From: Planctomycetota bacterium
Lineage (GTDB): Bacteria; Planctomycetota; Planctomycetia; Gemmatales; Gemmataceae
Direction: 5' to 3'
Assembly: GCA_016873225.1 (NCBI GenBank)
Contig: VGXS01000015.1
Span: forward strand, 17,789 to 81,788
DNA: 64,000 nt
Part shown: positions 16,508 to 23,947 of the stretch, piece after piece
Position numbering within the stretch: the stretch's first letter is position 1
Layout: every line of letters begins with the position of its first letter
The notes under the pieces: generated by a model
The model's input: only the letters and a program-made list of their open reading frames with translations
What the model was told of the DNA's origin: nothing
Databases searched by the model: none
Program-made: the position numbers and the translations under genes

Positions 16508-17992
16508 TTACTTGCTGGTCGCCCTGATCGTTTCCAGCAGGTTGGCCATCTCCTTGGCGCGACCGGGTTCCCGCGCGATGCGATTGTCGGTTTCGCCTGG
16601 ATCTTCCTTCAGGTTAAACAACTGGCCCTTGGCGGCATTGCCGCTTTCGGTGTTCGTGTTGGGAAACCTGGCGGGCCCGTTCCTGGGCTCGATGTATTTC
16701 CAAGGTCCCTTGCGCACCGCCAGGCCGCCCGCCTGCTGCACGAGGATTTCCCTACCCGATCGGTCGGTTCCCAGAAGCGCCCGTGAATGATCGAGTCCAT
16801 CGGGCGTGGCACCTTTTGGAACCTTGGCGCCGCAGAGGGCCGCGAGGCTGGCCAGCATGTCGATTTGGCTGAATGTGGCATCGCTGACGGCGCCGGCGGC
16901 GATCGCCGAGGGCCAGCGAACCAGGAAAGGAACCCTCGTGCCCCCCTCGAAAAGGCTCGACTTTCCACCCCGCCAAGGACCGGCGGGCTTGTGGGCGCCG
17001 AGCTTTTCCACGGCGTCATCCTTGTAGCCGTCGTCGAGCACCGGGCCATTGTCGCTGGTGAGGATCACCATGGTGTCGCGCGCCAGGCCGAGGCGGTCGA
17101 GCGCGCCCAGCACCTTGCCCACGGTGTCATCGAACTCGAGGATGCAGTCGCCACGGGGGCCCATGCCCGACTTGCCGGCGAACCTCGGATGCGGAACCCG
17201 CGGCACATGGATGTCGTGCGTGGCGAGGAACAGGAAAAACGGCTTGTCCTTTTGGCTTTCAATGAATCCGACGGCGCTTTCGGCGAAGGTGTCGGCCATG
17301 GTTTCGTCCGACCACAGCGCCTTGGTGCCACCCTTCATGAAGCCGATGCGGCCGATGCCGTTCACCACCGCCATGTTGTGGCCGTGGCTCCAGTCCATCC
17401 GCAGGCTCGCGCGGTCGGAAACTCCCGTGGGCAATCCGGCGAACGGCTTCTTGTAGTCGATGGAGATGGGGTCGGCGGGATCGAGGTTTTTCACAAGGCC
17501 GTTTTCCACATACACGCACGGCACGCGGTCGCCCGTGGCGGGCATGATGAACGAGTGGTCGAAGCCAATGTCCCTGGGCCCGGGTGAAATCGCCTTGTTC
17601 CAGTCGATGGGGGTTCCCGCGGCGCCGAGGCCGAGGTGCCACTTTCCCACCACCCCGGTGGCGTAACCGGCCGACCGGAGCACCGACGGCAGGGTCGGCC
17701 TGCCCGGTTCGATGATGAGGGCGGCGTCACCCGGAAGGATGTTCGTGCCCTTCTTGCGGAAGGCGTATTCCCCGGTCATGAGCGCGTAGCGGGATGGCGT
17801 GCAGGTGGCGGCGCACGAATACCCCGCGGTGAGGCGAAGCCCTTCCTTGGCCAGGCGGTCGCAATGAGGAGTGGAAACGGACTTGGCACCCTGGCAGGAA
17901 AGGTCGCCGTAGCCGATGTCATCGGCGTAGACCACGACAACGCCGCGGGGCGAAGCCGAAACGGCCAACATCAACAGAAAGGCGGAAAGCAT
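16508..17992 (-). CDS. Secreted sulfatase (arylsulfatase family)
   Basis: 494 residues from ATG 17992, which gives a clean signal peptide (LSAFLLMLAVSASPRG). Sulfatase hallmarks: metal-binding VVYADDIGYGDLSC (Asp24, Asp25) and the CTPSR sequence (64-68) in which Cys64 is converted to formylglycine; then GVVGKWHLG and later ILTSDNGPVLDD. The enzyme would hydrolyse sulfate esters, probably of algal polysaccharides, in the periplasm, as is typical of planctomycetes. Activation needs a formylglycine-generating enzyme; the FGE-domain protein at 61983-63803 does not look like the true activating enzyme. Divergent from the AAA ATPase gene. Confidence 0.93.
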   Translation of the reverse strand: MLSAFLLMLAVSASPRGVVVVYADDIGYGDLSCQGAKSVSTPHCDRLAKEGLRLTAGYSCAATCTPSRYALMTGEYAFRKKGTNILPGDAALIIEPGRPTLPSVLRSAGYATGVVGKWHLGLGAAGTPIDWNKAISPGPRDIGFDHSFIMPATGDRVPCVYVENGLVKNLDPADPISIDYKKPFAGLPTGVSDRASLRMDWSHGHNMAVVNGIGRIGFMKGGTKALWSDETMADTFAESAVGFIESQKDKPFFLFLATHDIHVPRVPHPRFAGKSGMGPRGDCILEFDDTVGKVLGALDRLGLARDTMVILTSDNGPVLDDGYKDDAVEKLGAHKPAGPWRGGKSSLFEGGTRVPFLVRWPSAIAAGAVSDATFSQIDMLASLAALCGAKVPKGATPDGLDHSRALLGTDRSGREILVQQAGGLAVRKGPWKYIEPRNGPARFPNTNTESGNAAKGQLFNLKEDPGETDNRIAREPGRAKEMANLLETIRATSK

Positions 17993-18051
17993 GGCGGCAC
18001 CTCGGGTCAAGCCGCCATTAGAATGGGAAACACCGGTGGAGGCAAAACAGA

Positions 18052-18672
18052 ATGGGAGGGGTCAGGCGGGTTGTCATCACGGGGGGCCCCTGCGGCGGCA
18101 AAACCGTCTGCACGGCCGCAGCCAGACAAGCGCTGGGAAACGATGTCGTCTTGGTACCGGAAGCCAGCACGCTCGTGATGGCCTCCGGATTCCCCCCGCC
18201 CGTGGCCGGCATGGGACCCGCCGACCTCGAAACCTGGAGAAAATCGTTTCAGGCGGCGATCCTGTCGACCCAGCGGCACCTCGAGGAAACCTGGGAACAC
18301 CTGGCCCGGCAGGCTGGAAAGAGGCTCATCCTGTGCGACAGGGGATTCCTCGATGGCGCGGCCTACTGGCCGGGAGGCCGCGATGCCTACCTCGACCACT
18401 TCGACCTGAAGCTTGAAACCACCCTGAGCCGCTACGACATCGTCGTGCACCTTGAATCGGTCGCCGTCAATCAACCCGGCCTTTATGGCACAGGAAACAA
18501 CCTCACCCGGTTCGAAAACGCCGAGGAGGCCAAGCGCGTCGACGCGCGAATCCGCGAGGCCTGGCGCGGCCACCCCACCCACATCCACATCCCCGCCTCG
18601 GAAACGATCGACCAAAAGGCGGCGGCCATGGTGGAGGCGCTGAGGCGCGAAACCAAGGCCCCGGGCGCCTAG
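18052..18672 (+). CDS. AAA_28-type P-loop ATPase/kinase
   Basis: 206 residues; a GGAGG site lies 11 bp before ATG 18052. A Walker A motif GGPCGGKT begins at residue 11, and a LILCDRGFLDGAAYW segment acts as Walker B plus the DRG of nucleoside/NadR-like kinases. The arrangement fits the AAA_28 family (NadR/thymidylate-kinase-like P-loop proteins) found in many bacteria with no settled substrate. It overlaps the end of the converging glmM-type gene by 4 bp. Function beyond ATP binding is unknown. Confidence 0.78.
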   Translation: MGGVRRVVITGGPCGGKTVCTAAARQALGNDVVLVPEASTLVMASGFPPPVAGMGPADLETWRKSFQAAILSTQRHLEETWEHLARQAGKRLILCDRGFLDGAAYWPGGRDAYLDHFDLKLETTLSRYDIVVHLESVAVNQPGLYGTGNNLTRFENAEEAKRVDARIREAWRGHPTHIHIPASETIDQKAAAMVEALRRETKAPGA

Positions 18673-20018
18673 AGCACCGCCCTTGCCCGGGCAATCCATT
18701 CCCGCGCCGTGGCTTCACTGCGGCTTTCGGCGATGATGCGGGCGATCGGTTCGGTGTTGCTGGCCCGCGCCTGGATCCAGCCTTCCGGGCCGTCGAGCCT
18801 CAGCCCGTCGCGCGTGTCCGCGGTCCAACCCGGAAACGCCTGTTCCAGCCGGGTGAGAAACCCGGGAAGCGCCTCCCGGTCGAGCGGCACCTTGTCCTTG
18901 ACGATGGCATAGTCGTGAAACAACCGCGGGAGCACCGATAGCGGCACCTTGTTCCTGGCCATGTGCCCCAGAACCAGGCAAAGGCCCACGAACGGGTCGC
19001 GCACCAGTCCCACGCGCGGATCGATCACCCCGCCGTTGCCCTCCCCGCCCAGCACGGCCCCGTGGGCCAGCATGGCATCGGCCACATTCGCTTCGCCGAC
19101 CGGACTGCGGAAAAACGGACAGCCATGCCGCTCGGCCGCATCCTCGTTCATCCTGCTGGAGGAAAGGTTGGTCACCAGGGGGCCGGGCCTGAACGACAGG
19201 AGGAAATCGGCCGCCAGCGCCAGCGTGTATTCCTCTCCGATGTAGCGGCCCTTCTCGTCGAGCAGGGCCAGGCGGTCGGCATCGGGATCCAAAACCGCGC
19301 CCAGGTGGCACTTGTTGGCGACGACAAGCCGGCCGATCCCTTCGACATTTTCCCGCGTGGGTTCCGGGGGATGGCGGAAAATCCCGTCGGGTTCGCAATG
19401 GACCGGCACGGCGGTGGCGCCGACGGCATGAAGCAGTCGCAACGCCGCCGGGCCGCCCGCGCCGCCGTTGGCATCGACCAGCACGCGAAGCGACGCGACG
19501 CGGATCGCGCCGGCGTATCCGTCGGACTCGGCCAGGGATGCGACCTTGGCGATATGCCAGGCGGAGACATCGCGCGCCTCGGAACGGCCGCCGCCGGCAT
19601 CATGGGCCACCGGGCAGGAAAGTCCGGCCTGGAAGGCCTGTCGAACCTTGGCCCCGGCCGAGGCGCCGAGGACGCGGCCGTCGGCCCCGAAGAACTTCAA
19701 GCCATTATAGGGAGCTGGATTGTGGCTTGCCGTGACATGGATGCCCCCGGCGGCGCCAAGCTGCCGCACCGCGTTGCCGGCGACCGGGGTCGCCGCCACG
19801 CCGATGTCGATGACATCGCGGCCCCGCGACCGGAGTCCGGCCTGGGCGGCCTGCGACAACCAGGCTCCCGAGGGCCGCCCGTCGGTGCCGACCACGATCG
19901 GGCCGGGGGGCAGCGTGTCGGCGAGCGCTCCGGCGAACCTGAGGGCCTCGAGGGGCCCCAGCGCCGGCCCGACAATCCCCCTGATGCCCGACACGCTGAC
20001 GATCAGTTCCTCTTCCAT
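18669..20018 (-). CDS. glmM: Phosphoglucosamine mutase / phosphohexomutase family
   Basis: 449 residues from ATG 20018; an ATG nine bases upstream (20027) is an alternative. Alpha-D-phosphohexomutase motifs in order: SVSGIRGIVG (8-17), the phosphoserine loop TASHNPAPYNG (Ser98), metal-binding DPDADR (Asp244/246/248), sugar-binding GGEGNGG and phosphate-binding RASNTEPIARII near the C-terminus. It would interconvert hexosamine or hexose 6-phosphate and 1-phosphate, feeding UDP-GlcNAc or polysaccharide synthesis. The family cannot be resolved between GlmM and phosphomannomutase/phosphoglucomutase by eye. It follows a TPR lipoprotein gene by 25 bp on the same strand. Confidence 0.85.
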   Translation of the reverse strand: MEEELIVSVSGIRGIVGPALGPLEALRFAGALADTLPPGPIVVGTDGRPSGAWLSQAAQAGLRSRGRDVIDIGVAATPVAGNAVRQLGAAGGIHVTASHNPAPYNGLKFFGADGRVLGASAGAKVRQAFQAGLSCPVAHDAGGGRSEARDVSAWHIAKVASLAESDGYAGAIRVASLRVLVDANGGAGGPAALRLLHAVGATAVPVHCEPDGIFRHPPEPTRENVEGIGRLVVANKCHLGAVLDPDADRLALLDEKGRYIGEEYTLALAADFLLSFRPGPLVTNLSSSRMNEDAAERHGCPFFRSPVGEANVADAMLAHGAVLGGEGNGGVIDPRVGLVRDPFVGLCLVLGHMARNKVPLSVLPRLFHDYAIVKDKVPLDREALPGFLTRLEQAFPGWTADTRDGLRLDGPEGWIQARASNTEPIARIIAESRSEATAREWIARARAVL

Positions 20019-20043
20019 CACCACCATCCTTGCATGGCTTGTT

Positions 20044-20844
20044 TCATCGCACCTTGGGCGCGATCCGGCGAGCCTGCGCGATTTTTTCCCCAAGCAGTTC
20101 AGACTGCCTGGGACCATCGATCCTGGCGCGGGCCGACTGGAAATCCTGCTCGGCCCCGGCGTTGTCACCAAGGCACAGGCGAATGTACCCCCGATTGGCC
20201 CTGTAATAGAACGGCTCCCGGCCGCCACGGTTGCGGATGGCTTCGGAAAACTCCGCTCCCGCGCGTTCGAAATCGGCGCGCCGGAGCGTCCGCTCCGCCT
20301 CCACCAGGCAGGCCAGGCCAAGGTATTCCCTGACCTCGGCATGCGTCGGCCCGGCCTCGGCAAGCCGCTCGAAATCCTGCCGGTATCGGCCCACATCCTG
20401 CCGCATGACCGCCTCGGTGTCAGAATCCAAAAAGACAAGCGCGAGATAATTCGAAAGCTCTGGATCGCCCTCCAGCGCCTTGGCCCACATCCTTTTTGCC
20501 AAGGCCGGATCACCCAAGGCCCACGCGGCGACACCGCGGGCGTAGAGGGCTTCAATCCAGTCGGGCCGGTCCCGAAGCATGGCGTCGAGTTCCGTTGCCG
20601 CCTCGGCGCGGCGCCCCAGGGCCAGCGATGCCATCGTTTTACGGACACGGGCTTCCGTATTTTGGGGAAACCGCGTCAAAACCGTGTTCCACAAGGTCAT
20701 CGCGCGGTCGTGGTCATTTCGCTTGGAGGCCAGGCGCGCCTCCTCGATCGGGTCGACCTGGGTCACCGCCAAGGGAGTTTCCCCGGGAATTTCCCGGCGA
20801 GCGCAACCGATAAGCAGCAGCAGCCACAACCATCGGGCGTTCAT
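20044..20844 (-). CDS. TPR-repeat lipoprotein
   Basis: 266 residues. The leader MNARWLWLLLLIGC ends in a lipobox (L-I-G-C), so it is a probable lipoprotein matured by LspA. The mature part consists of tetratricopeptide-like helix pairs, e.g. HDRAMTLWNTVLTRFPQNTEARV, GRRAEAATELDAMLRDRPDWIEALYARG and a late FYYRANRGYIRLCLGDNAGAEQDF. Such proteins serve as protein-protein scaffolds in the envelope. It precedes the hexose-phosphate mutase gene on the minus strand, so co-transcription is likely, though no shared function is evident. Confidence 0.82.
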   Translation of the reverse strand: MNARWLWLLLLIGCARREIPGETPLAVTQVDPIEEARLASKRNDHDRAMTLWNTVLTRFPQNTEARVRKTMASLALGRRAEAATELDAMLRDRPDWIEALYARGVAAWALGDPALAKRMWAKALEGDPELSNYLALVFLDSDTEAVMRQDVGRYRQDFERLAEAGPTHAEVREYLGLACLVEAERTLRRADFERAGAEFSEAIRNRGGREPFYYRANRGYIRLCLGDNAGAEQDFQSARARIDGPRQSELLGEKIAQARRIAPKVR

Positions 20845-21179
20845 GCCGATCTCCGCAAAGGCGAAATGGAGTCAGGAAGAGATATCCCATGGTTGGGGAC
20901 TTGAGGCAAGAAGGGTGCGGGCGATAATATCAGCCGGAATAACCGGAACTCAAAATGCCCCGCGGATAACCTTTCAGTAAATCTTTGCCAAATCAACCAT
21001 TGACTCCCAAATTACCCTGATTAGCATATGCACATAGCAATTCCATCTTTTCCTTCTTGCCCTGAAGGCTTTGTGAAGGAAAGTGGATCTCGCCGGATGT
21101 CCGGCGAACCGACCCATTGGTCTTCAGGGTAGGTGGGGTTGCTTGTGGTTTTGATGTTTTTCTCCGGAGGTTGACACCT
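20845..21179. other. 335-bp intergenic region with structured leader
   Basis: No gene is seen. It contains the divergent promoters for the TPR lipoprotein (minus) and the KGQD-repeat protein (plus). The right half holds a nested inverted repeat, listed separately. The middle (about 20975-21050) is relatively AT-rich. A GGAGG ribosome site is at 21166-21170. Confidence 0.45.
21060..21129 (+). promoter_or_regulatory. Nested stem-loop in the 5' leader of the KGQD-repeat gene
   Basis: Outer arms CCCTGAAG (21060-21067) and CTTCAGGG (21122-21129) are exactly complementary. Inside them a second perfect 7-bp stem, TCGCCGG/CCGGCGA (21090-21096 with 21101-21107), closes an ATGT loop. The structure lies 50 bp before the start codon, so it would be part of the mRNA leader if transcription starts upstream. 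It could be a regulatory or stabilising element, or by chance an element of an independent small RNA. Confidence 0.4.
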
Positions 21180-21668
21180 ATGCTTAGCGCTGTGTTGATG
21201 ATGGCTCTCTCTTCTGGCACCACCGCCCCCGAAGGCCTCTTCTTCAAGAAGAAGAAGGCTGCCGAGTGCACCGAGTGCGCCAAGGTTGAAGCGGCTCCCG
21301 CCAAGGGTCAGGACGCTGGCAAGCCCCAGGCTGCCAAGGGTCAGGACGCCAAGAAGGGCCAGGACGCCGCCAAGGGTCAGGATGCCAAGAAGGGCCAGGA
21401 CGCCGCCAAGGGTCAGGACGCTGGCAAGGCTCAAGCCGCCGCCAAGGGTCAGGACGCTGGCAAGGCTCAAGCCGCCGCCAAGGGTCAGGACGCTGGCAAG
21501 GCTCAAGCCGCCGCCAAGGGTCAGGACGCCAAGAAGGGCCAGGACGCCAAGAAGCAGGACGGCAAGGCTCAGGCCGCCGCCAAGGGCCAGGACGGCAAGG
21601 CTCAGGCCGCCGCCAAGGGCCAGGACGGCAAGGCTCAGCCTGCTCCCAAGGCTGCCGACAAGAAGTAA
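21180..21668 (+). CDS. Low-complexity Lys/Ala/Gln/Asp repeat protein, exported
   Basis: 162 residues from ATG 21180, set by the GGAGG site 9 bp upstream. A short hydrophobic leader (LSAVLMMALSSGTTA) suggests export. It is followed by GLFFKKKKAAECTECAK, with one CXXC pair, and then about 120 residues built from AKGQD, KKGQD and GKAQAA units without any hydrophobic core. At DNA level it contains two 36-bp and three identical 36-bp tandem units. The strongly basic, disordered composition recalls histone-H1-like or cell-surface binding tails. Function unknown. A hairpin terminator follows the stop. Confidence 0.75.
   Translation: MLSAVLMMALSSGTTAPEGLFFKKKKAAECTECAKVEAAPAKGQDAGKPQAAKGQDAKKGQDAAKGQDAKKGQDAAKGQDAGKAQAAAKGQDAGKAQAAAKGQDAGKAQAAAKGQDAKKGQDAKKQDGKAQAAAKGQDGKAQAAAKGQDGKAQPAPKAADKK
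21348..21527 (+). repeat. 36-bp tandem repeats inside the KGQD-repeat gene
   Basis: Two near-identical 36-bp units at 21348-21419 (encoding AKKGQDAAKGQD) are followed by three identical 36-bp units at 21420-21527 (encoding AGKAQAAAKGQD). Unit length is a multiple of three, so copy-number change keeps the frame. The perfect identity of the last three units points to recent expansion. Confidence 0.85.
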
Positions 21669-21692
21669 TCAAGCCACCATTGCTTGAACCGG

Positions 21693-21722
21693 CAAGCCGG
21701 GCGCCCCAAGGCGTCCGGCTTG
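21693..21722 (+). terminator. Hairpin terminator after the KGQD-repeat gene
   Basis: A 13-bp stem with one G-T pair (21693-21705 with 21710-21722) and a CCAA loop, 24 bp after the stop codon. The following sequence (TTCGTTGATA) is only weakly T-rich, so termination may be partial and read into the next gene 20 bp on. Confidence 0.7.
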
Positions 21723-21741
21723 TTCGTTGATACATCATTCC

Positions 21742-23940
21742 ATGAACAACTTCCGGCCCTATTCCGGTGGATTCATGCGACTGGCGTCCGCCGCACTGGC
21801 ATTCTGGGCGGCTTTCCTGCTCTTTCTGATCCAGCCAGCGGCGGGCAAGCGCCTGCTGGCCAGCTATGGTGGCGCTCCCGCGGTTTGGACTTCCGTGTTG
21901 GTGTTTTTCCAAGTGGCGGTCGTTGCCGGATATGCCCTGGCGATTCCGCTGGGCCGGATGCGGCGCCCGCTGCTCGCGGGTTTGGCGACAGCTCTCATCG
22001 CCGGCACCGGATGGATCGCGCACCAAGGATCGCCGCTGGCCGAAAGTCCGGCGAGCCGATCGTGGCCGGTGATGGAGATCGCCCTCGAACTTTCGCTTCA
22101 ACTCGGTTGCGCGGTCGTGGCGATCGCCACCACTTCCACGCTCCTGCAGGAATGGCTGGCCAGGCGGGGGGGCGACCCTTCCTGGCTGTACGCCGCCAGC
22201 AACGCTGGCAGCCTTGCCGGGTTGGCCGCCTATCCGGCCTTGGTGGAACCGCTTCTTGCCATCCGCCAGCAGGGCGAATGGTGGCAATGCGCCGTGGGCG
22301 CCTGGGTGGTTCTGATGCCGGCCCTGGCTTGGGGCGCCCCCGCCCTCCGCGAAACCGCGCCGCCCGCATCCACCAAAGCACCGGGTGGCACACAGGTGGC
22401 GGAATGGATGCTGCTCGGCGCGGTTCCTTGCTTCTTCCTGATGGCGGCAACCCGTCATCTCGTGACGGATGTGGCGCCAGTCCCCCTGTTGGGGCTGTCG
22501 CCGCTGGCAATATACCTGGTCGCGTACATCCTCGCGTTCGCCAGTCCCGGTTGGCGGGTGCCCGAAGCGGCCGGACCATTGGCCGGATTGGCGCTGGCGC
22601 TGATGGCTTCGATGGGGGCCACCGACTCCCGGGTGGGTGGCGCCTGGATCGTCGTCCTGCTTCACCTGACAGGCTACTTGTTCGCCTTGTGGTCGGCGCT
22701 GTCGGGGCAGTCGTCAAGCCGGCCGGCGCCGTCAGGATTGCCCGCCTTTTACCTCGCGACGGCCGTGGGCGGAGCCTTGGGAGGCATGGCCCAGGCGGCC
22801 TTGGCGCCGGTGGTTTTTCGCTTTGTGGGAGATTGGGATTATCCGCTGGGACTGGCGGCGCTCATGCTGGCCGGGCCGCGCGGTTGGCGATGGCCTACAG
22901 GCCGCGATGCCTTGGTGGCTTTGGGCGTGGGCGCCTGCGCGGCAACGCTGGCGGCCTTGTGCCCCTTCGCGCCGGGTCCGGCGCGGGAACTGGCCGCGCT
23001 GGGACTTCCGCTGGCATCGGCCTACGCGCTTGCCGGCAGGACGGCGGCCTGGGGGCCGTGCCTGGCCGCCATCTTCATCGCGAGCGGCATCGCCTCGAAG
23101 GCCTCGACGCAAGTGGAATATCTGGAAAGAGGCTTTTTCGGCACCACGCGCGTGGCGCGGGAAAGTTCGCCTGCGGGGCCTGTCTTGAAAATCTATCACG
23201 GCACCACGGTTCACGGCATCGCCGCCGCTTCACAGGTTGACACCGACGGCAGGGCCCTTCCGCTGGCCTATTACCACCCACGCGGCCCCGCCGGCGCCAC
23301 CCTGGGCCGGCTGTTTCCAGAAGGCGCGCCTGCCGCGCGCGTCGCGGTGGTCGGCCTAGGTGCTGGAAGCCTGGCGTGGTACGGCCGGAAGGAAGACGAG
23401 TGGGACTTCTATGAGATCGACCCTGTCATGATCCGCGTCGCCGCGGAATCGGGCTTGTTCAGCTACCTGGCCGATTGCCGCGCCCGATGGGCCGTCATCG
23501 CGGGAGATGGCCGCGACCGCCTGAGGAATCATGCGGGCGGCTCTTACGACCTGATCGTGATCGACGCCTTCAGTTCCGACAGCATTCCCTCCCACCTGCT
23601 CACGGTGGAGGCCATCGACCTGTACCGCCGTCTCCTCGCTCCGGGTGGGGCGATCCTGCTGCATGTTTCCAACCGTTACCTCGACCTTGGCCCCGTAGCC
23701 GCCGCGGGCGGGATGGCGACGGGCCTTTCGGCGTGGGAATGGGCCGACCTGGCGCCCGAGACCGATGGAATCAACTTCGGCAGGCTTCCCTCCGAATGGG
23801 TGGCCCTCAGCCAGGCGGAAAACTGGAAACCGGGAAGGCGGGGCGGTTGGTCGCGGATGAGGCCGCCGGAAACCGTTCGGCCATGGACGGACGATCATTC
23901 ATCGGTGCTATCGGCCTGGCGGACAAGGCAGGAGGATTGA
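21742..23940 (+). CDS. Fused membrane / spermidine-synthase-like protein
   Basis: 732 residues from ATG 21742; ATG 21775 (721 residues), with GGTGG upstream, is equally possible. The first ~480 residues carry about 12 hydrophobic helices (start AALAFWAAFLLFLIQPAAGKRLL, the typical 'IQP..gK' N-terminus of this group). The last ~220 residues form a methyltransferase-fold polyamine-synthase domain: VAVVGLGAGSLAWYG, acidic YEIDPVMIRVA, VIAGDGRDRL, and IVIDAFSSDSIPSHLLT. Such 'fused MFS/spermidine synthase' proteins are common in bacteria, with unproven substrate; catalysis of aminopropyl or methyl transfer is inferred only. Confidence 0.85.
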   Translation: MNNFRPYSGGFMRLASAALAFWAAFLLFLIQPAAGKRLLASYGGAPAVWTSVLVFFQVAVVAGYALAIPLGRMRRPLLAGLATALIAGTGWIAHQGSPLAESPASRSWPVMEIALELSLQLGCAVVAIATTSTLLQEWLARRGGDPSWLYAASNAGSLAGLAAYPALVEPLLAIRQQGEWWQCAVGAWVVLMPALAWGAPALRETAPPASTKAPGGTQVAEWMLLGAVPCFFLMAATRHLVTDVAPVPLLGLSPLAIYLVAYILAFASPGWRVPEAAGPLAGLALALMASMGATDSRVGGAWIVVLLHLTGYLFALWSALSGQSSSRPAPSGLPAFYLATAVGGALGGMAQAALAPVVFRFVGDWDYPLGLAALMLAGPRGWRWPTGRDALVALGVGACAATLAALCPFAPGPARELAALGLPLASAYALAGRTAAWGPCLAAIFIASGIASKASTQVEYLERGFFGTTRVARESSPAGPVLKIYHGTTVHGIAAASQVDTDGRALPLAYYHPRGPAGATLGRLFPEGAPAARVAVVGLGAGSLAWYGRKEDEWDFYEIDPVMIRVAAESGLFSYLADCRARWAVIAGDGRDRLRNHAGGSYDLIVIDAFSSDSIPSHLLTVEAIDLYRRLLAPGGAILLHVSNRYLDLGPVAAAGGMATGLSAWEWADLAPETDGINFGRLPSEWVALSQAENWKPGRRGGWSRMRPPETVRPWTDDHSSVLSAWRTRQED

Positions 23941-23947
23941 TGTCCGC

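Noticed and set aside
20028..20648. N-terminal extension of the phosphohexomutase gene by ~210 residues
   Set aside because: It lies opposite in frame to, and entirely within, the TPR lipoprotein gene and has no relation to the mutase fold, which begins at VSVSGIRG.
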